Origin: CADDZO01 sp035294145
GTDB lineage: Bacteria > Chloroflexota > Dormibacteria > Dormibacterales > Dormibacteraceae
Direction: 5' to 3'
Assembly (NCBI GenBank): GCA_035294145.1
Contig: DATGLL010000038.1
Location: forward strand, 1 to 6,712
DNA: 6,712 nucleotides
The translations under genes and the position numbers were made by a program. Positions 1 to 4,898 of the stretch are shown one piece after another (position 1 is the stretch's first letter; each line of letters begins with the position of its first letter). The notes beneath the pieces were generated by a model that was not told the origin of the DNA, made no database searches, and saw only the letters and a list, made by a program, of their open reading frames with translations.

Positions 1-140
1 TGGCGGTCAACCCCGACGGCTCCTGGACGGTCTCGGAGATGAACTATCAGGCCTGGGACGTCGTCGATCAGCGCACGATCCATCCCGGTCAGGTGCCGGT
101 GGTCGGCTTCATCTACCCGCCGCCCCAGGACGAGCGCTGA
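1..140 (+). CDS. CHAP-domain protein, C-terminal end (partial)
   Basis: The window opens inside this gene. Codons run in phase from base 3 to a TGA at 138-140, giving the last 45 residues. The stretch contains NPDGSWTVSEMNY, then RTIHPGQVPVVGFIYPP, then PQDER and the stop. In CHAP (cysteine/histidine amidohydrolase/peptidase) domains the C-terminal beta strands typically read 'dGsv.VsEmN', followed by 'Rti' and 'fIy', which matches in order and spacing. CHAP proteins usually cleave peptidoglycan cross-bridges or amide bonds and are normally secreted. The catalytic Cys and His, and any signal peptide or binding domains, lie before the window and cannot be checked. The protein ends only about 8 residues after the last CHAP strand, so the CHAP domain is C-terminal. 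No T-rich terminator follows the stop. The family call is fairly secure from a short segment; the substrate is unknown. Confidence 0.72.
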   Translation, partial: AVNPDGSWTVSEMNYQAWDVVDQRTIHPGQVPVVGFIYPPPQDER

Positions 141-199
141 GCAGCAGCGACAGCCAGCACCTCGCCCTCGGATCGGCGTTCGCCCCCGGGACCAGGCAA

Positions 200-236
200 G
201 GGAGGGAAAATATTGCCGCAAGGATCCTTCCCTCCC
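200..236. promoter_or_regulatory. Inverted repeat just upstream of tRNA-Leu
   Basis: A perfect 9-bp inverted repeat: GGGAGGGAA at 200-208 and TTCCCTCCC at 228-236, separated by 19 bases. The right arm contains part of a second palindrome, AAGGATCCTT (220-229), which could form a competing fold. The repeat lies 60 bp after the CHAP gene stop and ends 8 bp before the tRNA. It could terminate CHAP transcription, although there is no T-run after it, or be a processing hairpin in the tRNA leader. I see no convincing -35/-10 pair here. Confidence 0.45.
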
Positions 237-244
237 GAAGCTAA

Positions 245-331
245 GCCGAGATGGCGGAACAGGCAGACGCGGTGGTCTCAAAAACCACTACCCGCAAGGG
301 TGTGGGGGTTCGACTCCCCCTCTCGGCACCA
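245..331 (+). tRNA. tRNA-Leu (anticodon CAA)
   Basis: An 87-base class II tRNA with the 3' CCA encoded. The acceptor arms GCCGAGA (245-251) and TCTCGGC (321-327) pair over 7 bp. They are followed by discriminator A328, the usual leucine identity base, and CCA at 329-331. D stem: GCG 254-256 with CGC 268-270. Anticodon stem: GTGGT 272-276 with ACCAC 284-288. The loop CTCAAAA (277-283) places anticodon CAA at 279-281, which reads UUG codons. The variable arm is long (CCC 291-293 with GGG 298-300), as in tRNA-Leu. T stem: GGGGG 304-308 with CCCCC 316-320, loop TTCGACT. All arms pair without mismatch, so the gene looks functional. It stands alone here. The IS630-derived remnant begins about 90 bp downstream. 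Confidence 0.97.
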
Positions 332-421
332 AGCCCAACACATCCCGGACCCAGCCACTCACCCCCTCGGTGGGTTCCCCACTCCCCGACCCGGCCCATC
401 GCACGTGTCGCGTCCATGTCG

Positions 422-458
422 CCAGGAATCCGCGGCAGAGGCTCGTGAGGGGTCATGC
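422..458 (+). repeat. Left inverted repeat of the IS630-like remnant
   Basis: This 37-base arm starts CCAGGAATCCGCGGCAG, continues with TCGTGAGG and ends GGTCATGC. It matches the reverse complement of 1062-1101 at 34 of 40 aligned columns (3 mismatches, 3 single-base gaps). Identity this high over this length is far beyond chance in the window, even allowing for high GC. Confidence 0.7.
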
Positions 459-487
459 CGCGACCTGGGTAGGGGGGACCATACCGG

Positions 488-831
488 CATCTCGCGCAGG
501 CCCGCGACACGGCGCTCGAGGTCCTGGCAGGGATCCAGGATCACCCTCCGGCAGCGCCAGCGCCTAAGGTGGTCGTTGGCCAGGATCCGCCGGACCGTGC
601 ACCGCCCGATCTGGACCATCCCCGAGGCTGGCGGCAAGGCGGCGGTCCGCAGCCGCTCGTGATCACCAACGCCCGCCCCAGCCGAGCAGGCAGAAGGGGC
701 GGCCGAGGTGTTCGGCGTCCTCCAGGGCAAGCCCCGCCTCGGCCCACCGCCGCCAGCGGTGGCCTTCGGGGCTCGGATGCCGGGCTGGCCATGAGGGAGA
801 TGACAAGACGGGCCCGGAGGGCCTGCCCGAT
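488..831 (-). pseudogene. IS630-like transposase N-terminal remnant, frameshifted
   Basis: Three consecutive minus-strand segments resemble an IS630-family transposase in the right order but in different frames. Segment 1 (about 831-770) reads IGQALRARLVISLMA, like the 'aL.lRArivL.aa' start of the helix-turn-helix region. Segment 2 (about 758-690) reads RWRRWAEAGLALEDAEHLGRP, like the familiar 'W R.r.a..GlagLeDaprsGRP' linker. Segment 3 (about 640-488) reads VQIGRCTVRRILANDHLRRW and then RCRRVILDP.QDLERRVAGL, like the second helix-turn-helix 'is.sTVrriL...lrpwr.r.wi.prDp.fe.kv..l'. The DDE catalytic domain expected next is not found; the left inverted repeat follows instead. The protein would bind DNA in the intact element but cannot catalyse transposition here. 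The family call rests on pattern recognition of three motifs in register, not on an alignment. Confidence 0.55.
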
Positions 832-1305
832 GCCGACGGCGGAGAGGTGGGGTTGGTGGTGTGGACGGTGGGCCCGTACCAGGAGTGCCAAGCACCGGGG
901 CCAGGCGGTGTCGTCGGTGATGGCGCGCCTCTGTCGGGGGGATGGTCATGTCGTCTCCCAACGGATGCCCCACCCTCGTTGCCACCAACGTTCTCGACGT
1001 CCAGGCGCCCTCGCCCCGGTCCTGCGTCCCTCAATCTCAGCCGGCAGGCTCCCGGCCCCTCGCATGACCCCCTCACGAAGCTCCTGCCGCGGATCCCCTG
1101 GGAGTCGTGTCTCGTCTCCTGCCGTGCCCGTACCCGGCCGTCACCAGTCTCATAACCCTTGGCTCGTGCAGCATCAGCGTTGCCCTCTGCGTCGCAGGAT
1201 GCAGGGCACCACCGTCGCGCCTCTGACCCGTCGCGCCCGGCGGAGAAGGGAAGCAGCACGACCAGAAGGGCAGCCTCCCGCGTTATTGACAGGGTGAGGA
1301 ATGAG
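832..1305. other. No gene recognised between transposase remnant and ABC operon
   Basis: Open frames exist on both strands because stops are rare in such GC-rich DNA, but none gives a recognisable protein or has a convincing ribosome site. Contents: the right inverted repeat (1062-1101), and a small hairpin-forming stretch around 1181-1208 where TGCCC and TGC pair with GCAGGGCA, with a 2-base bulge. The latter could be a leader structure of the ABC transcript. An exact TTGACA at 1286-1291 lies only 14 bp before the ATPase start codon, too close to be its -35 box. No clear promoter for the operon was found. Confidence 0.4.
1062..1101 (-). repeat. Right inverted repeat of the IS630-like remnant
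   Basis: Read on the minus strand, this 40-base arm starts CCAGGGGATCCGCGGCAG, continues with TTCGTGAGG and ends GGGTCATGC. It is the inverted partner of 422-458. The differences are three single-base insertions and three substitutions, which suggests old copies drifting apart. Neither arm occurs a third time in this window. Confidence 0.7.
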
Positions 1306-2217
1306 ATGCCATCGAGCGATCCTGTCATCAAGGCTCAAGGCCTGAGCAAGCGTTACGGCGCTATCCAGGCGCTGGGGGGCCTCGACCTCCATGTCCATCG
1401 CGGGGAGGTATACGGGCTCCTGGGCCCGAACGGCGCCGGGAAGACCACCACCCTCCGCATTCTGGCCGGCCTGGTCAGGCCCACCGCCGGATCGGCGCTC
1501 GTGGCCGGTCATCCACCAGGAAGCCCTGAGAGCCTGGCTCGCACCGGCTGGCTGATCGAGACGCCAAACTTTTACCCTTACCTATCGGGCTACGACAACC
1601 TGCTGCTCATGGCCCGCTCCTGCGGGTTGGACCGACGACGAATCGGCCCGGCCCTGGACACGGTCGAACTCACCTCCCGGGCCCAGGACCGCTACAGGAC
1701 CTACTCCCTAGGCATGAGGCAACGTCTCGCGGTGGCGGCGGCCCTCATGAAAGAGCCGGAGCTGTTCGTCCTGGACGAGCCCACCAACGGCCTCGATCCC
1801 CAGGGCATGGCCGACATGCGAGAGCTCATCAGGCGCCTAGCGGTGGATCAGCGCACGGTGCTCCTCGCCAGCCATCTCCTAGGAGAGGTGGAGCAGGTCT
1901 GCACCCGGGTGGGTGTCATCCAGCGCGGCCGTCTGATCGCGGAGGGCTCCGTCGACGAACTCCGGGGGGGAGGCCACAAGTTGTGGATCCGGGCCCACCC
2001 TGTGGACCGCGCCGGGCAGTTGCTGGAACGGATGCTCGGGGCTGACGCCGTCACCCATGCCGATGGACGCTTCCTCTTACGCGTCGGCAGCGATCGAGCA
2101 GCCGAGATCAACCGGGAGCTGGTACGCGCCGACGTCGCGGTGTCAGAGCTCCGGACCGTCGAACGCTCGCTTGAGGATGCCTTCTTGGAACTCACGGGAG
2201 GAGAGGGAGGCCTGTGA
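1306..2217 (+). CDS. ABC transporter ATP-binding protein, BcrA-like (ABC-2 type)
   Basis: A 303-residue cytoplasmic ATPase that would power the permease encoded next. Walker A GPNGAGKT is at residues 40-47. The signature YSLGMRQRLAVA at 133-144 replaces LSGGQ. Walker B LFVLDEPTNGLDP, including the D-loop, is at 153-165, and the switch histidine is H190. The Q-loop region reads GWLIETPNFYPYLSGYDNL (81-99), with E85 where most ABC ATPases have Gln. Glu here is characteristic of the bacitracin (BcrA) and lantibiotic-immunity (LanF) branch. The C-terminal segment LRTVERSLEDAFLELTGG (282-299) is typical of ABC-2 ATPases. An upstream in-frame ATG at 1159 would add 49 unrelated residues. I chose ATG 1306 because GGTGAGGA (1293-1300) lies 5 bases before it and the family starts here. 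Likely role: export of, or resistance to, a peptide or antibiotic; the substrate cannot be read from sequence. The gene overlaps the permease start by 4 bp. Confidence 0.93.
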   Translation: MPSSDPVIKAQGLSKRYGAIQALGGLDLHVHRGEVYGLLGPNGAGKTTTLRILAGLVRPTAGSALVAGHPPGSPESLARTGWLIETPNFYPYLSGYDNLLLMARSCGLDRRRIGPALDTVELTSRAQDRYRTYSLGMRQRLAVAAALMKEPELFVLDEPTNGLDPQGMADMRELIRRLAVDQRTVLLASHLLGEVEQVCTRVGVIQRGRLIAEGSVDELRGGGHKLWIRAHPVDRAGQLLERMLGADAVTHADGRFLLRVGSDRAAEINRELVRADVAVSELRTVERSLEDAFLELTGGEGGL

Positions 2218-3062
2218 GCATGCACGATCTGCTCAACGCGATCCAGGCTGAGTGGCTGAAGACCCGCAAGCGTCCGGCTGTCTGGGTCCTGGTCGGCATC
2301 TTGGTCGGCGTGGAGGTGATGATTGGCTACGCCCTGCCCTGGGCTGTGCTCTCGCACCCGCCACCTGGTGCCCGTTTCGGCCCTGGGGTCTCTCCGGCAC
2401 AACTCAAGCAGGCCCTCTATCCATCCCACTTCGCCGGCGACGCGCTGACCGGGGGCGGCCTGGCTGGCCCCATCGCCTTGATCCTTGGCGTGCTGATGGT
2501 GGGGAGCGAGTACGGGTGGGGAACCCTCAAGACCGCCCTGACCCAGCGGCCAGGTCGCCTTCACAACCTGGCCGCCAAGGTTGTGGTGCTCTACGTCACG
2601 CTTGGGATCTACGTCGTGGCGGTCTTCATGGCCGCCGCTGGTAGCAGCACCGTGTTGGCCCTGGTCGACGGCATCACCATCCATTGGCCGGGAGCGTCTG
2701 AGGTGGCACGGGCAGCGCTGACCGCGGTCTTCATCGACGGATGGTGGGGGCTGTTCGGCATGGCCATGGCCTACGTATTCCGCCAGTCGGCGCTCGCCCT
2801 CGGCTTGGGGCTCGCGTACTCCTTCATCATCGAGGGCCTGGTGTTCAACGTGCTCGGCGCGCTCGGGAGCACGGTGGTGCGAAACGTAGAGCGCTTTTTC
2901 CCGGGCCAAAATGCCCAAGCGCTGGCCGCCTCCTTCGCCAGCGGCCCTGGCGCCACCCCGGCGACCATCAATGCGACCGAGGCGACGCTGGTCCTCTGCC
3001 TCTACTGTGTTGCCGCGGTAACGATCAGCGCCTTGCTCTTCCGGCTGCGGGATGTGACTTGA
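2214..3062 (+). CDS. ABC-2 type permease, partner of the upstream ATPase
   Basis: A 282-residue integral membrane protein. About six hydrophobic segments are visible, at roughly 22-44, 83-97, 122-143, 167-187, 190-212 and 256-276. The N-terminal IQAEWLKTRKRPAVWVL matches the opening 'i.aEw.Kt.rr...w.l' of BcrB/NatB-like ABC-2 subunits. The loop LMVGSEYGWGTLKTALTQRP (94-113) carries the conserved 'G.E...gTl...l..p.r' motif next to the second membrane helix. A long extracytoplasmic loop (45-80) lies between helices 1 and 2. GTG at 2214 overlaps the ATPase stop as GTGA, a classic coupling arrangement, with GGGAGGAG (2197-2204) ahead of it. ATG 2220, with GGGAGG (2205-2210) 9 bases upstream, is an equally good start that removes two residues. 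It should form the homodimeric or pseudo-dimeric channel of the exporter. No frame disruption or odd composition is seen. Confidence 0.9.
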   Translation: MSMHDLLNAIQAEWLKTRKRPAVWVLVGILVGVEVMIGYALPWAVLSHPPPGARFGPGVSPAQLKQALYPSHFAGDALTGGGLAGPIALILGVLMVGSEYGWGTLKTALTQRPGRLHNLAAKVVVLYVTLGIYVVAVFMAAAGSSTVLALVDGITIHWPGASEVARAALTAVFIDGWWGLFGMAMAYVFRQSALALGLGLAYSFIIEGLVFNVLGALGSTVVRNVERFFPGQNAQALAASFASGPGATPATINATEATLVLCLYCVAAVTISALLFRLRDVT

Positions 3063-3109
3063 CCCCGACCTCCACTGGGACCCGAGGCAGAGGACGCCAG
3101 CCCCTAGGA

Positions 3110-3149
3110 CCTCAGTGGGAGAACCGGTGGGCCTGTTCTCCCGCTGAGG
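3110..3149. terminator. Strong hairpin after the ABC operon (terminator-like)
   Basis: A 15-bp stem: 3110-3124 pairs with 3135-3149, with a single G-T wobble (3116/3143) and a 10-base loop. It begins 48 bp after the permease stop. The stem begins CCTCAG/CTGAGG and closes with GAGAAC/GTTCTC. No T-run follows on either strand, so this is not a textbook intrinsic terminator. In high-GC bacteria such U-less hairpins at operon ends are common. Being symmetrical, it could serve the ABC operon and the convergent minus-strand gene alike. Confidence 0.65.
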
Positions 3150-3155
3150 GCGCAC

Positions 3156-3197
3156 GCCCCGGAGCAGGTCCGCCCCCGACCCGATCCGCTCCGGGGC
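3156..3197. repeat. Second inverted repeat in the convergent gap
   Basis: A perfect 10-bp inverted repeat, GCCCCGGAGC (3156-3165) with GCTCCGGGGC (3188-3197), loop 22 bases. It lies 6 bp after the preceding hairpin. A 10-bp palindrome, GCACCGGTGC (3196-3205), overlaps its right edge. It probably reinforces termination or folds the 3' end of the ABC transcript. The wide loop makes it weaker than its neighbour. Confidence 0.45.
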
Positions 3198-3303
3198 ACC
3201 GGTGCAGGAGCCGGCGCGCAGCATCGGCAGCACCGAGCCGAGACCCGGGCAGACTGGTGTGACCTCGACGAGGCTTGGGGTGACTAACCTTGCCCAAACC
3301 GTG

Positions 3304-3323
3304 CGCGATAGCTGGCTATCGTG
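3304..3323. promoter_or_regulatory. Short dyad, operator- or hairpin-like
   Basis: CGATAGC and GCTATCG (3306-3312, 3315-3321) form a near-perfect palindrome with a 2-base centre. The outer pair C3304/G3323 extends it past a G-T wobble. It lies 32 bp beyond the stop of the minus-strand lipoprotein remnant. It could be a small tetraloop hairpin at that gene's 3' end or a protein-binding dyad. It is unusually AT-rich for its surroundings. Confidence 0.35.
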
Positions 3324-3355
3324 AACTTGAAGCAGTGGGCGCGGGGGCAAGGCAT

Positions 3356-3888
3356 TCATCCCGTGACCGCGCTCGGGTCCAACGGGTCGGCGGCGTTCGA
3401 GAACGTGGGTGTCCCGTTGCCTTGGGACCTGATCTGCACGGTGTAGCTTGCTGGGGAACCGTAGACGTGGCCATCGACCTCGCCTCCCTTGTTCCCACTG
3501 TCGTGGGCGTAGGTGCCCGGGCCGCTGTAGCTCGTGAAGACAAACGCCAACCCCACTGAGTGCCCACCCACCGAGGCTCCCATCGGACCGCCGGGGCCGA
3601 GCACATTGAGGAGGGCGGTGCGCCAACCCGCGACTGGGTGGCCCAGTTCCGGCAGCTCCCTGTCCACGCCTCCGCCGTGTCGGTCCAATTGCCGGCGACG
3701 ACGGCACCGGTGATGCTCACGTTCCCGAGGGCATGGCCGCTCCCAATGAGGAGCCGGAGGCCGTGTGGGAAGTGGCGCTTGATGAGGGCCGCCCCGGCGA
3801 GGAGCGGCCCCGCAGGTGACCAGCAACAGGCAACCTGCGATGGCGCCAGGCGCCAGACCGGGACGGACGCCGGGACCATGCCGACCAT
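3356..3888 (-). pseudogene. Putative secreted lipoprotein, frameshifted
   Basis: The start is well marked: AAGGAGG (3899-3905, read on minus) lies 10 bases before ATG 3888. From there the frame runs through GNVSITGAVVAGNWTDTAEA and TGSC (to about 3652), then loses sense. The C-terminal half is coherent in another frame, from about 3658 to the TGA at 3356: VGGHSVGLAFVFTSYSGPG, then TYAHDS, YTVQIRSQGNG and TFSNAADPLDPSAVTG. So at least one frameshift is needed near 3650-3660. A lipoprotein signal, LAPGAIAGCLLLVTC with Cys codon 3812-3814, is also visible, but in the C-terminal frame. A coherent product VWRLAP-GAIAGCLLLVTCGAAP would need two further shifts near 3845 and 3735. Intact relatives I recall are roughly 180-200-residue beta-rich lipoproteins of unknown function with a 'Y.GPGTY' motif. 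This is either a decaying gene or one damaged by sequencing indels. It converges on the ABC operon. Confidence 0.5.
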
Positions 3889-3898
3889 GCGACGTCAA

Positions 3899-3905
3899 CC
3901 TCCTT
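3899..3905 (-). promoter_or_regulatory. Ribosome binding site fixing the lipoprotein start
   Basis: AAGGAGG on the minus strand, a near-perfect Shine-Dalgarno sequence, 10 bases upstream of ATG 3888 (a second in-frame ATG lies at 3879). It is the best such site on this side of the window. It decides the start over the longer frame that opens at 3970. Confidence 0.55.
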
Positions 3906-4898
3906 GGAAAGAGACCAACCTGCGAGACCGATCCTGAGTCGCTGCCCGGACCTCCTCCGACCCGCGGCATCCCGTGGAGCTATGGCGGCGATCGGCGCCC
4001 GTCGCCCGGCCTGGCGCCGCGCAGTCGGACGGCACGACCTCGAGCCGCGCGGCCACGAGCGCGGCCGAGTTCTCTGGAGGGAGAGGAGATCGATGGGGAT
4101 CGTCGAGTGCCTGGAAGTGAGCACGGTCAGGGGCTGAGGATGAACGGGCAGAAGGTCAGCGCCAGCCCGATTGCGTCGCGACCAGATCCACGACACGTCG
4201 TCGCCTCCCGATCACGAATTGACACAGATCGGAGGTACCGCGGCGCCTGCAAACGTCCCCCGCCACAAGCTGACCGTAACCCATCTCGACCTACCGCACG
4301 GTCTTGTGGAGCACATCCGCAGGGGAGGTAAGAGCGTTCGCGTTGAGGGGTGGAGACCATGGCTGGCTCGCTCCTCGCTGTCACTTACGTTTCTCCACCC
4401 TCACACGATCTGCACGGCCGTGGACCGCGAGCGGCTCGCGGGCCATGGGCCGAGCGATCGGGTCGGGGCCGGGCCCGAGGGCTGGGGCGGAGGAGAGGGA
4501 GCTCATCGTCACCTCCGGCCGTCGCCCTCAGCTCCAGAGCTGTTGCAGGGCGCCGCTCAGCGGAAGTGGTCATCGTGGGCACTGGCCAAGGCCGCGCGAA
4601 AAACCTGGCGGCACCCGGTAGAGGTCCTCTTCCGACTCCCCCCTCATCAAGGAGGGAATCCCTGAGTCACGCCCGTGATGCTCAGCCGAGCGTCGGTCTC
4701 CCCCTCATCCTAGATCCGACGGCTGTTGTCGAGGCCTCGCGCGATGTCGTACAGGCCGCAACGGAAGCGGTGGGAGGGCGGCACGGCCTCCGTTCTTCCA
4801 CCTGGACGAAGGCGAGGAGCGGCTCCCAACGCCATCGTCCTCTCGGGTCTCCTCCAACCATCTCAACGCTCATCGTCCGCGGCCACGCGTCTCAGGGC
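3906..4898. other. Region of 993 bp without a supportable gene
   Basis: Several overlapping open frames cross this stretch on both strands, but none has a recognisable domain or consistent G/C-rich third positions. What can be seen: a 14-codon frame at 4093-4137 (MGIVECLEVSTVRG) preceded by AGAGGAG (4082-4088), possibly the start of a lost gene. A TTGACA at 4219-4224 has no -10 partner. An imperfect inverted repeat flanks that site, CTCCCGATC (4205-4213) with GATCGGAG (4227-4234). A minus-strand fragment within 4682-4873 contains RGRWRWEPLLAFVQVEER, which looks protein-like but matches no family I know. The stretch most resembles eroded coding DNA or plain intergenic sequence. Confidence 0.4.

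Larger units (their letters stand above)
422..1101. mobile_element. Degraded IS630-like element bounded by inverted repeats
   Basis: A 680-bp segment flanked by long imperfect inverted repeats (422-458 and 1062-1101). It encloses minus-strand fragments of an IS630-family-like transposase. IS630/Tc1-type elements are normally about 1.1 kb with a transposase near 345 residues. Here the part upstream of the DDE catalytic domain is recognisable, and the left repeat begins about 30 bp after that homology ends. The simplest reading is an internally deleted, non-autonomous derivative (MITE-like). The 230 bp between the transposase start (about 831) and the right repeat contain nothing I recognise. 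No TA target duplication is obvious directly outside the CCAGG ends, so the true termini may lie elsewhere. The element also has 2-3 frame disruptions, so it is dead on its own. Confidence 0.5.

Noticed and set aside
1286..1291. Perfect TTGACA upstream of the ABC ATPase.
   Set aside because: It is 14 bp from the start codon, so no -10 box or leader could fit for this gene.
1159..1305. Upstream in-frame ATG extending the ATPase by 49 residues.
   Set aside because: The extension does not resemble the family, and a good ribosome site lies directly before ATG 1306, where BcrA-like proteins normally begin.
1848..3707. A 619-codon open frame on the minus strand opposite the ABC operon.
   Set aside because: It is antisense to two clearly recognisable ABC genes, has no recognisable domain, and is the expected shadow of GC-rich codons in which stops are rare.
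3356..3970. Taking the lipoprotein as one uninterrupted 204-residue frame from ATG 3970.
   Set aside because: The middle part in that frame (about 3800-3660) is Arg/His-rich nonsense, while another frame carries a plausible beta strand sequence there. The strong ribosome site belongs to ATG 3888 instead.
4219..4224. Perfect TTGACA inside the gene-free stretch.
   Set aside because: The sequence 16-18 bp downstream is GC-only with no -10-like hexamer, and no gene follows at a sensible distance.
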